Assembly: GCA_005790265.1 (NCBI GenBank)
Contig: SXVE01000439.1
Location: forward strand, 1-18,188
DNA length: 18,188 bases
Reading direction: 5' to 3'
DNA from: Acidobacteriota bacterium
Lineage (GTDB): Bacteria; Acidobacteriota; Blastocatellia; Pyrinomonadales; Pyrinomonadaceae
Shown here: positions 1 to 6,907 of the stretch, one piece after another
How positions within the stretch are numbered: the stretch's first letter is position 1
Layout of the letters: each line of letters opens with the position of its first letter
Notes under the pieces: model-generated
What the model saw: the letters and a program-made list of their open reading frames with translations, nothing else
Told to the model about the DNA's origin: nothing
Databases searched by the model: none
Translations under genes and position numbers: made by a program

Positions 1-283
1 GGGCGAAATCGAAGCGGCGATTGCCGAATCGAAAACCGCTCTCGCGGGCGAAGACGCGGAACCGATGAATTCGGCGTTTGAGCGCTTGCAGACGGCTTCG
101 CAGAAACTCGCCGAAGTGCTCTACAGCCAATCGAGCGCGCCGACCGGCGACGCAGCGAGCGGCGGCGAACAGGCTTCATCGGCAAGCGCCGGCGGCGATG
201 CGACGGGAAGCGCGACATCTTCGGGCGGCGATGACAACGTGATTGACGCCGAATATGTTGATGTTGACGAAGAGAAGAAGTAA
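1..283 (+). CDS. dnaK: DnaK (Hsp70 chaperone), C-terminal fragment
   Basis: Only the last 93 or so codons are in the window; the reading frame is already open at base 2 and ends with TAA at 281-283. The visible part is the end of the helical lid (an amphipathic helix around AFERLQTASQKLAEVLY), then a long Gly/Ala/Ser-rich disordered linker, and the acidic tail VIDAEYVDVDEEKK. That tail is the hallmark C-terminus of bacterial DnaK, where it contacts co-chaperones and substrates. DnaK is the ATP-dependent cytosolic Hsp70 that works with DnaJ and GrpE. Its partner DnaJ lies 121 bases downstream and the repressor HspR follows, which supports the call. The ATPase and substrate-binding domains lie upstream of the window. 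Confidence 0.93.
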   Translation, partial: GEIEAAIAESKTALAGEDAEPMNSAFERLQTASQKLAEVLYSQSSAPTGDAASGGEQASSASAGGDATGSATSSGGDDNVIDAEYVDVDEEKK

Positions 284-297
284 AGCGAACGAAAACT

Positions 298-330
298 AAA
301 ATGAGCGGCAATTAAAACGCCGCTCATTTT
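298..330 (+). terminator. Rho-independent terminator after dnaK
   Basis: A perfect 12-bp stem (AAAATGAGCGGC at 298-309 against GCCGCTCATTTT at 319-330) encloses a 9-base A-rich loop, starting 15 bases after the dnaK stop. The downstream arm ends in four T, so the U-tract is short but present. The stem also ends in A residues, so it could work in both directions. It implies that dnaJ is transcribed partly by read-through or from its own promoter in 331-404. Confidence 0.75.
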
Positions 331-404
331 ACGAATCAACGAAAAATCTGTTTTAATGACATAGATTTACCGGCGAAAACCAACGAATTTTTCAGTTTTA
401 ATCA

Positions 405-1589
405 ATGGCAAATAAAGATTATTACAATATTCTCGGCATCAAAAAAGACGCCAAAGCGGACGAAATTAAAAAGTCGTATCGTCGTCTGGCGCGTAAATAT
501 CATCCGGACGTGAATCCGAACGATAAAGCCGCCGAGGAAAAATTTAAAGAAGTTCAGGAAGCCTACGACGTGCTTTCGGACGAGAAAAAGCGCAAGGTTT
601 TCGACCGTTTCGGTTATTACGCCGACAATCTGGACGTGAATTCGCCGTACGGCGCAAGTTACGGAACGGGCGCGAGCGGCGGAACTTCTGGCGGCGCGAG
701 CAATTTCGATTTTTCCGGTTTCAATTTTGAACCGGGCGGATCGGGCAGCGGTTCGAGCTTTCGCGATATTTTCTCCGATCTTTTCGGCGGCGGTGGCGCA
801 AAATCGCAACAGCAGCGCGAACCGGAACCGCCGCGAGCGATGCCGAAAAAAGGCGCGGACATCGAGATGCCGCTCGCTTTGAGTTTTGAAGAATCGTTTA
901 CCGGAATGACGACGAACATCACGGTCAATCGCTCGGAGCAATGTTCGCGCTGTCAGGGCGCGGGCGACACGGGCGGTCCGGTCGTTGTTTGTCCGACGTG
1001 CAAAGGAACCGGACAAGTGGTGCGAACCGGCGGGCGATTGCAGTTTTCGCAGGCGTGTCCCGACTGCGACGGAACCGGACGCCGCCGCCAACCGTGTTCG
1101 CAGTGCAACGGCAAAGGCGTGACGCCCAAAACCGAACAAGTCAAAATCCGTATTCCGGCGGGCGTTGACACCGGCTCGCGCGTGCGCATTCCGAAAAAAG
1201 GTCAGGGCGGACGATTGGGCGCGGAAGCCGGCGATTTGTTTATTTTAACGAACGTCGGCAAACACAGATTCTTCACGCGCAAGGGCGACAATATTTACGT
1301 CACCGTGCCGATCACCGTGTCCGAAGCCGCACTCGGCGCAAAAATCGAAGTGCCGACGGTCGAAGGCAAAGCGCAATTGAAAATTCCGGCGGGAACCGAA
1401 TCGGGACAAAAATTCCGTCTGCGCGAACGCGGTTTTCCGAGCCTCAGAAACCCGAATTTGCGCGGCGATCAGTTTATCGAAGTGCAGATTTCGCTGCCGC
1501 GCGTGATCAGCGAAGAAACGAAAGAAATTTTGCGCGAATTTGAAAAAGCGAACCCGGAAAATCCGCGCAAAGCGATGGGACTTGAGTAA
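405..1589 (+). CDS. dnaJ: Chaperone protein DnaJ (type I Hsp40)
   Basis: Full-length type I Hsp40 of 394 residues, the co-chaperone that delivers unfolded proteins to DnaK and stimulates its ATPase. The J-domain occupies about residues 1-70 with the essential HPD at 33-35. A Gly/Phe-rich region follows (about 82-131, including FSGFNF and DIFSDLFGGGG). The zinc-binding domain has four CxxCxGxG repeats with cysteines at 180/183, 196/199, 218/221 and 231/234, all intact. The two C-terminal beta-barrel substrate-binding domains run from about 245 to the end. The start chosen is the ATG giving MANKDYYNILG, the canonical DnaJ N-terminus; no Shine-Dalgarno sequence precedes it. dnaK is immediately upstream and hspR downstream. 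No grpE lies between dnaK and dnaJ, unlike the Streptomyces order. Confidence 0.97.
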   Translation: MANKDYYNILGIKKDAKADEIKKSYRRLARKYHPDVNPNDKAAEEKFKEVQEAYDVLSDEKKRKVFDRFGYYADNLDVNSPYGASYGTGASGGTSGGASNFDFSGFNFEPGGSGSGSSFRDIFSDLFGGGGAKSQQQREPEPPRAMPKKGADIEMPLALSFEESFTGMTTNITVNRSEQCSRCQGAGDTGGPVVVCPTCKGTGQVVRTGGRLQFSQACPDCDGTGRRRQPCSQCNGKGVTPKTEQVKIRIPAGVDTGSRVRIPKKGQGGRLGAEAGDLFILTNVGKHRFFTRKGDNIYVTVPITVSEAALGAKIEVPTVEGKAQLKIPAGTESGQKFRLRERGFPSLRNPNLRGDQFIEVQISLPRVISEETKEILREFEKANPENPRKAMGLE

Positions 1590-1687
1590 ATTACGAATTG
1601 ACAATTACGAATTACGAATTAGAAGAAAAACGTTTTCCGGAAACACGTCCTCGGCATTCGTAATTTGAAATTCGTAATTCGTAATTG
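1589..1687. repeat. Inverted heptamer-repeat element between dnaJ and hspR
   Basis: The whole dnaJ-hspR gap is built from units of the 7-base word ATTACGA on the left and its complement on the right. The arms 1602-1620 and 1669-1687 form a perfect 19-bp inverted repeat around a 48-base unique core (1621-1668). An extra left unit (1588-1598) and an extra right unit (1656-1666) are also complementary to each other but are not nested with the main stem. The element starts within the dnaJ stop codon region and ends 6 bases before the preferred hspR ATG. A second, longer copy of the same repeat type lies at 6696-6832 with an unrelated core. Confidence 0.85.
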
Positions 1688-1693
1688 ATTTAT

Positions 1694-2095
1694 ATGAAGC
1701 GTAAAAACAAGACATACACGATCAGCGCCGTGGCGGAAACTTACGAAATTCATCCGCAAACGCTGCGGCTTTACGAACGCGAAGGATTGCTCAAACCGTC
1801 GCGCTCGGACGGCAACACGCGGCTTTACACCGACGCCGATCTTGAACGTTTGGAAGTCATTTTATCCTTAACGCGCGAACTCGGCGTCAATCTCGCCGGG
1901 GTGGAAATCATTCTTAATATGCGCGAAAAAATGAATCAAATGCAAAGCGAATTCGAGCGTTTTTTTGAATATCTGCGCACGCACGCCGACGAATTTTCCA
2001 CGCGCGTCGAAATCTTTTCCGAAACTGAAGCCTTAATTCCGATTTCCCGCCAGAACCGTCCGCTCAACAATTTCACCGAAGATATTTCTGACTAA
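1694..2095 (+). CDS. hspR: HspR-like MerR-family heat-shock repressor
   Basis: A 133-residue MerR-family regulator. The N-terminal winged helix-turn-helix (about residues 5-75) carries the family signature YEIHPQTLRLYEREGLLKPSRSDGNTRLYTDADLERL in pieces, notably HPQTLRLYEREGL and the TRLYTDADLERL recognition wing. A helical segment follows (about 95-115). HspR in actinobacteria and related groups represses dnaK operons by binding the HAIR inverted repeat and uses DnaK as co-repressor; position directly after dnaK-dnaJ fits that role. No complete HAIR site is visible here, so the operator is expected upstream of dnaK. The ATG at 1694 is preferred over the in-frame TTG at 1685, which lies inside the repeat element. 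No Shine-Dalgarno sequence is present, so translation may depend on the repeat hairpin just upstream or on coupling. Confidence 0.87.
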   Translation: MKRKNKTYTISAVAETYEIHPQTLRLYEREGLLKPSRSDGNTRLYTDADLERLEVILSLTRELGVNLAGVEIILNMREKMNQMQSEFERFFEYLRTHADEFSTRVEIFSETEALIPISRQNRPLNNFTEDISD

Positions 2096-2103
2096 TATCA
2101 AAA

Positions 2104-2123
2104 TTTTTATAGTTTTATAAAAA
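2104..2123. terminator. Weak AT-only hairpin after hspR
   Basis: An 8-bp inverted repeat (TTTTTATA at 2104-2111 against TATAAAAA at 2116-2123) with a 4-base loop sits 9 bases after the hspR stop. It has no G:C pairs, so it would be a weak terminator at best. It could equally be AT-rich promoter DNA of the receptor gene downstream. Confidence 0.3.
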
Positions 2124-2129
2124 AAATCC

Positions 2130-2159
2130 TTTACATTCTCACAAATTTAAAGACAGAAT
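2130..2159 (+). promoter_or_regulatory. Candidate sigma-70 promoter of the TonB-dependent receptor gene
   Basis: TTTACA (2130-2135, five of six to the -35 consensus) and CAGAAT (2154-2159, four of six to the -10) are 18 bases apart. They sit about 45 bases upstream of the receptor start in an AT-rich stretch. The receptor gene follows a change of function and ends in its own terminator, so an independent promoter is expected here. The match is found by eye only. Confidence 0.4.
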
Positions 2160-2201
2160 AACCAGTTCCACAATAAATCCCATATTCTCTGGAGAAAAAT
2201 A

Positions 2202-5200
2202 ATGAAAACTGGTTTAGGAAAGCCCACGCCTATCGCTCTATTCGTGTGCCTGATGATAACAATTTTGACAATTTCGGTTTCGGCGCAAGACCTCGACGAT
2301 GTAACAATTAGCGGTCGAATCACCGATTCAAACAACGCGCCGATTGTCGGCGCAAGCGTGAGCGCCGTGCTGACGGAAACCAACGCCGAACGCACCGTTG
2401 TTACCGATGAAGACGGACGCTACCGCATCATCGAACTCGCGCCCGGAACTTACAGCGTAAAATCTTCGGCAAGCGGCTTCGGTGCCAAAGAAAATCAGGG
2501 TTTAATCACAATTGCCGGACAAAATTTGCAGCTGAATTTCTCGCTTGCGCCAGCCAATGTGCAAGCCGAGCAAACCGTTGTCGTTACCGATGAAGACGCG
2601 CCGGTTGTTGATACGACGCGCACCATCGTCGGCGGCACGGTGACCGAACGCGAAATTGAGGAATTGCCGAACAACACGCGCAATCCGCTCGACTTGGTTT
2701 TAACGCTCGGCGGCGTCACCGAAGAAGCGCTTTCGACCAGAGATTTGGCGGAAGACAGAAATTCCAACGCGCGCAGCACGCCGACCGAACAGGGAAATTT
2801 CTCGCTTTCCGGCGGCGCTTCGTATTCAAATAACATTACGATTGACGGTTTGGACAATAACGACGACCGCTCGGCGCGCGACCGTTTTCAGCCGTCGCTC
2901 GAAGCCGTTTCGGAAGTGCAGGTCATTAAAAATCAGTTTTCTGCCGAATATGGACGCGCTTCCGGCGGGCGCATCAATCTGCGCACAAGAGCCGGAACGA
3001 AAAATCTGCGCGGGCGCGCGTTTATGTTTTTTCGCGACGATAATTTAAATGCGAACACTTACTATAACAATCTGACATTCATCAACGCCGACGGCATTGT
3101 TACGCGCAACCCTTTGCCGCGCTTGCCTTTAACCGAATACAATCCGGGTTTTACGCTCGGCGGTCCAATTGTTTTTCCGTATTTTTACGACGGGCGGGCG
3201 CGCACTTTCTTCTCCGTCGCTTACGAATACGGCAAACTTTTGGACACGACTTTGATTGACGCCTACGTTCCGGTCGGCGTCAATTCGCGATTCGCTTTGC
3301 CGTCGGCGACCGGCAGCGGACAGTTTTGCGATAGCAGCGACACTTCGCCGACGGCTCCGGCTTGCAGCGGCGCAACTCCGACGGCAGCGCTGATCGCGCC
3401 GTTTACGCAAACACTCGACACGCCGAATACGAATCATTCTTTGACGGCGCGAATTGACCATAAACTATTTGAAGGCAACGACATTACGTTCGGCTTTCAA
3501 TTCGGACGGCGAAGCAATCGCCGCCAGACCGGAGCGTCAACCACGCGCGTCGAAGACGCTCTGCAAAATCGAAACAACCGCAGCGAAGCGTTTAATATCA
3601 CCGACAATCAGGTGTTCGGCTCCAAAATCGTTAATCAATTTCGTTTTCAATGGTCGCGTTTCGCGCCGAGTTATGAAACCGATGATCCATCGGCGCCCGT
3701 CGTTTTGATCGGTTATCGCAATCCGGTGCTCAACAGCGTGCAAACTTTGATCGCCGGAAATTCGACGTCGAGTTCGCTGCAAAACTTCGCCGATACGCGC
3801 GAAGAAACGAGATTGCAGTTTCAGGATTCGCTGACTTACGTGCTCGGCGCGCACACGCTGAAAAGCGGTTTCGACGTGCAAACGGTTGATTCAAAAGCCG
3901 TTTCGCTCGGCGACGCGACGGGCACTTTTAATTTCGGCAACGTTTTGAATTACCAGCAAAACACGCTTTCGCGTTACCGCCAGAATTTCGGCACGGCGAC
4001 CGACGTGAAAAATAATTATTACGGCGTTTTCATCAACGACGAATGGCGCGCCGCTTCAAATGTGACGATCAGTTACGGTGTGCGCTACGAAAAGGAAACC
4101 GCGATTTCCGACGACAACAATTTCGGTCCGCGTCTCGGCATTGCCTGGGATCCGTTCAAAAAAGGCAAAGGCGTCGTGCGTTTCGGCGCGGGCGTTTTTT
4201 ACAATCGCGTTTTGCTGCGCACGGTCGGCGATTTTATTCAAAATTCTTCGGGCAGCCTTGCGCAGTTTGATACGAACAATATCGGCACCGGCGCGACCGA
4301 TCTGCGGCGCATCGCCGTTCTCGCCCGAATTTCGCAGCAGTTTCCGAACGCTTTCGCGTCAGTCGCCGATTTGCAAACGGCGGTCGGCGCGGCAAATTGC
4401 GGAACCGCCGCTGCGCCGGTTAGTTGCTCCGCAAGTCTGGGATTTCTCGCCAATCTCGGCGACAGCGGAAATCCGCTGCGTTCGGTTGATCCGAATTTGA
4501 AAATCCCGGAAAGCTATCAATTCAACGTCGGTTTTGAACGCGAAATCGGTAAAGGTTTCGTTTTTGAAGCGAATTACACGATCAATAAAACCGCGCATTT
4601 ATGGCGCGAATTCAATCCGAATGTGCCGATCGTTCCGGCGGGTTACGAAGATTTTGCCGGTTATCTGCTCGCCAATCCGTTTGTTTTTTCGGTTCCCGGC
4701 GCGACAACGCCGACGACGAGAACTTACCGATTTTACCTCGGCTCAAACACCGACGCGTCCGGCGTGGCGACGGCAATCGGCGGCACAACCGCTTGCCCGA
4801 CGACCGGAACGGTCACGTGTTTCGTTAACTTAAATTCGGTCAATTCGACCGTCACCGCGCCGAGCATCGCCGTTGCCGGTGCAAGCACGAACGCGACCGG
4901 AACGCCGGTCGGCATTGCGCTCGCGGCGGTTTCACGATTTCGACCGAATCCGAATCTCGGCGAAACCGAACGCGTTTCTTCAATCGGCAACGCGTTTTAT
5001 CAAGGTTTGGTGTTGGAAGTGCGCAGCCGTTTTCGCAAAATCGGATTCGGTTTCGGCTCGACTCTGCGCGCCGTTTACACGCTTTCGAGTTCAAAAGACG
5101 ACGGCTTAAACAACACGACGAACGCCGAAATCAACGGCGATTTCAGCCGCGAATGGGCGCGGAGTTTGCAGGACAGACGCCATCGAGCGGTCATTTCGGG

Positions 5201-5720
5201 AACTTTCGATACGCCCGTTTGGTTCGGCAAACTGCGATTTTCACCGATTTTTCGTTACGGCAGCCCGGCGCCGTTCAGTTTGGGTTACGGCGTTGACCGC
5301 AATCTCAACGATGTCAGCACCGACCGACCGATTTTCACCGGCAACATCGCAGACATCGTTTATCGTGAGCCGGGTTCGCCGCTGCCGACCGCGCTTGCCG
5401 CGCAATTTTCGCTGCCGACCATCGGTTCGCGCAGCGGAAACTTGCCGCGCAACGCCGGAACCGGACCGAGTTTGTATATTTTTGATTTGAGCGTCACGCG
5501 CGAATGGAAATTCGGCGAAAGATTTCGTCTGCGTCCGACCGTTCAGTTCGACAATATTCTGAACGCGGCGGTTTTCAGTTTCGGTTCGGAATTTATTAAT
5601 TTTACATCGCTCGGATCCGCCGCGACGGTAACTCAGCGCACGGATTTTCAAAATTTTCTCATTCCGACCAGAACTTTTCGCCAGCGCGAAATTCGTCTCG
5701 GCGTGCGGTTTGATTTTTAA
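2202..5720 (+). CDS. Oar-like TonB-dependent outer-membrane receptor with N-terminal carboxypeptidase-regulatory domain
   Basis: A 1172-residue exported outer-membrane protein. It starts with a Sec signal peptide (hydrophobic 11-26, likely cleavage after VSA at 28). A carboxypeptidase-regulatory-like beta-sandwich follows (about 33-118, VTISGRITDSNNAPIVGASV at its start). A TonB-box-like EQTVVVTD lies at 123-130. The plug domain (about 135-265) carries ITIDGLDNND and the NQFSAEYGRASGG motif typical of acidobacterial receptors. The rest is beta-barrel, ending in the aromatic C-terminus VRFDF recognised by the Bam machinery. Such receptors import large substrates such as glycans or peptides using TonB energy; the substrate cannot be read from sequence. 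GGAG at 2191-2194, 7 bases before the ATG, is one of only two good ribosome binding sites in the window. The gene is monocistronic, with its own promoter candidate and terminator. Confidence 0.93.
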   Translation: MKTGLGKPTPIALFVCLMITILTISVSAQDLDDVTISGRITDSNNAPIVGASVSAVLTETNAERTVVTDEDGRYRIIELAPGTYSVKSSASGFGAKENQGLITIAGQNLQLNFSLAPANVQAEQTVVVTDEDAPVVDTTRTIVGGTVTEREIEELPNNTRNPLDLVLTLGGVTEEALSTRDLAEDRNSNARSTPTEQGNFSLSGGASYSNNITIDGLDNNDDRSARDRFQPSLEAVSEVQVIKNQFSAEYGRASGGRINLRTRAGTKNLRGRAFMFFRDDNLNANTYYNNLTFINADGIVTRNPLPRLPLTEYNPGFTLGGPIVFPYFYDGRARTFFSVAYEYGKLLDTTLIDAYVPVGVNSRFALPSATGSGQFCDSSDTSPTAPACSGATPTAALIAPFTQTLDTPNTNHSLTARIDHKLFEGNDITFGFQFGRRSNRRQTGASTTRVEDALQNRNNRSEAFNITDNQVFGSKIVNQFRFQWSRFAPSYETDDPSAPVVLIGYRNPVLNSVQTLIAGNSTSSSLQNFADTREETRLQFQDSLTYVLGAHTLKSGFDVQTVDSKAVSLGDATGTFNFGNVLNYQQNTLSRYRQNFGTATDVKNNYYGVFINDEWRAASNVTISYGVRYEKETAISDDNNFGPRLGIAWDPFKKGKGVVRFGAGVFYNRVLLRTVGDFIQNSSGSLAQFDTNNIGTGATDLRRIAVLARISQQFPNAFASVADLQTAVGAANCGTAAAPVSCSASLGFLANLGDSGNPLRSVDPNLKIPESYQFNVGFEREIGKGFVFEANYTINKTAHLWREFNPNVPIVPAGYEDFAGYLLANPFVFSVPGATTPTTRTYRFYLGSNTDASGVATAIGGTTACPTTGTVTCFVNLNSVNSTVTAPSIAVAGASTNATGTPVGIALAAVSRFRPNPNLGETERVSSIGNAFYQGLVLEVRSRFRKIGFGFGSTLRAVYTLSSSKDDGLNNTTNAEINGDFSREWARSLQDRRHRAVISGTFDTPVWFGKLRFSPIFRYGSPAPFSLGYGVDRNLNDVSTDRPIFTGNIADIVYREPGSPLPTALAAQFSLPTIGSRSGNLPRNAGTGPSLYIFDLSVTREWKFGERFRLRPTVQFDNILNAAVFSFGSEFINFTSLGSAATVTQRTDFQNFLIPTRTFRQREIRLGVRFDF

Positions 5721-5743
5721 TCGGAAAAACGAAAAAGCAATTT

Positions 5744-5781
5744 GCGCGCTCTTGATTGATCGAATCGGAGCGCGCTTTTTT
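5744..5781 (+). terminator. Rho-independent terminator after the TonB-dependent receptor gene
   Basis: A perfect 8-bp GC-rich stem (GCGCGCTC at 5744-5751 against GAGCGCGC at 5768-5775) encloses a 16-base loop and is followed directly by six T (5776-5781), then G and five more T. It starts 23 bases after the receptor stop. This is the most canonical terminator in the window. Confidence 0.9.
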
Positions 5782-5929
5782 GTTTTTACTTGCAGCGAGA
5801 AAAAAGATGACTGACGATAGCGAAATATGTTAATTTTAAACCGTTGCACAAACTTGTTCAACGATTCGTTAAATCCTTTTTTAAACCTCCGGCAAAAATC
5901 CCGTCGCCGCTGCTGTTGTTCTCGAAATT

Positions 5930-6694
5930 ATGAATGAAGTTTTAGAAAAATCGCTCGGAGTTCCGTTTACGGAAGTTTCCATCGAATCGGTTTTGCTCGA
6001 CGCCGATTTATTCGTTAAATATCGTTCGCCCGAAAAAGCGTTTTCGCTGCTGCGCGAATCTATCGAACGCAGTCCGCGCTCGATTTCGCTGCGCGAAAAA
6101 ATGCGCGACATCTGCATCACGCAGAAAAATCTCAACGAAGCGGCGCGGCAGTGTCTCGCGCTGGTCAGTCTTTACATCGCGCGCGAGGAATTTGATCTGG
6201 CGTACGACCGATTGCAGGAAGCGAAATTGCTCGATCCGCGCATTTCGGTTGCGCCGGGACTCGAAGCGATTCGCCGCGCGCGCCGACCGGAATTTGCGCA
6301 AACGCGCGACAAAACGCCGCAAAAAGTGCGCACCGACGTAACTTTTGCCGGAAATCTCGCGTTCGTTTCGATTTTCGACGCCGTTCAGGTCATCGAAAAT
6401 TCGCGAATGACCGGTTTGCTCGTCGTCAAATCCGATCTTCATCTGGCAAGCGTTTCGTTTAACGAAGGCAAAATCGTGGACGCCGAATGCAGCGGACACA
6501 ACGGCGTGACGGCGTTTCGCGAAATCATCGAAATTAACAGCGGAACTTTTGAGTTTTCCACGTCCGACAACGAATTTCCTGTAGTGATTAACGTTTCAAG
6601 CAACACAAACTTTTTGCTCGACGTGCTGACCGAACTCGACAACGAGCGCGCCGAAAAACAAGGCTTGCGAAATTTAAGCGACGAAGAACTTTAG
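5930..6694 (+). CDS. TPR-like protein with C-terminal DUF4388 (PATAN) domain
   Basis: A 254-residue cytoplasmic protein with no signal peptide or membrane segment. Residues about 25-105 are helical and TPR-like (repeated A-x-x-L and L-x-x-A-x-x-x-D-P patterns, e.g. AYDRLQEAKLLDP). Residues about 138-212 match a DUF4388/PATAN domain: FAGNLAFVSIFDAVQVIENSRMTG, then the paired strands LLVV and SVSFNEGKIVDAECSG, ending in GTFEFS. PATAN domains occur in signal-transduction proteins of Deltaproteobacteria, Cyanobacteria and Acidobacteria, often with response regulators or GTPases, and probably mediate protein contacts. Its partner here is unknown. The gene lies between the receptor terminator and a repeat hairpin, so it is probably transcribed alone. 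The ATG at 5930 has no Shine-Dalgarno sequence. Confidence 0.82.
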   Translation: MNEVLEKSLGVPFTEVSIESVLLDADLFVKYRSPEKAFSLLRESIERSPRSISLREKMRDICITQKNLNEAARQCLALVSLYIAREEFDLAYDRLQEAKLLDPRISVAPGLEAIRRARRPEFAQTRDKTPQKVRTDVTFAGNLAFVSIFDAVQVIENSRMTGLLVVKSDLHLASVSFNEGKIVDAECSGHNGVTAFREIIEINSGTFEFSTSDNEFPVVINVSSNTNFLLDVLTELDNERAEKQGLRNLSDEEL

Positions 6695-6695
6695 T

Positions 6696-6832
6696 CAATT
6701 ACGAATTATGAATTACGAATTATGAATTACGAATGTTGTCGCCTATTCTTTTTATGAATTGTGCCTGCCAAAAATTGATGAACAGATATGTCGTCTCGCA
6801 ATTCGTAATTCGTAATTCGTAATTCGTAATTT
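6696..6832. repeat. Large inverted heptamer-repeat hairpin upstream of smc
   Basis: The left array (6696-6734) is five and a half tandem heptamers alternating ATTACGA and ATTATGA; the right array (6799-6832) is uninterrupted ATTCGTA units. Arms 6697-6728 and 6800-6831 are complementary over 32 bp except for two positions, both C-to-T on the left. The 71-base core (6729-6799) is unlike the core of the dnaJ-hspR element. It begins 2 bases after the stop codon of the DUF4388 gene and ends 75 bases before smc. In RNA it would fold into a very long AU-rich stem and could terminate or insulate transcription. Confidence 0.88.
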
Positions 6833-6907
6833 CCTCGCAGTTGACTTCATTTCCCTAAAACAACAAAATATAGAGCTTAATCTTTCCCTTATTTTAAGCA
6901 CTATAAA

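Noticed and set aside
402..1139. Long minus-strand open frame across dnaJ
   Set aside because: It lies opposite a certain gene and its product is a low-complexity Arg/Phe/Ala-rich sequence typical of shadow frames in this codon usage.
1581..1599. CTTGAGT at the end of dnaJ as a HAIR (HspR) operator half-site
   Set aside because: The required ACTCAAG partner 7 bases later is absent, and the word simply encodes the last codons and stop of dnaJ.
5241..5861. Minus-strand open frame covering the receptor 3' end
   Set aside because: It crosses the receptor gene and its terminator and shows no motif or ribosome binding site.
6696..6832. Heptamer arrays as a CRISPR array
   Set aside because: The units are 7 bases, directly adjacent with no spacers, and arranged as inverted arms; this is not CRISPR architecture.
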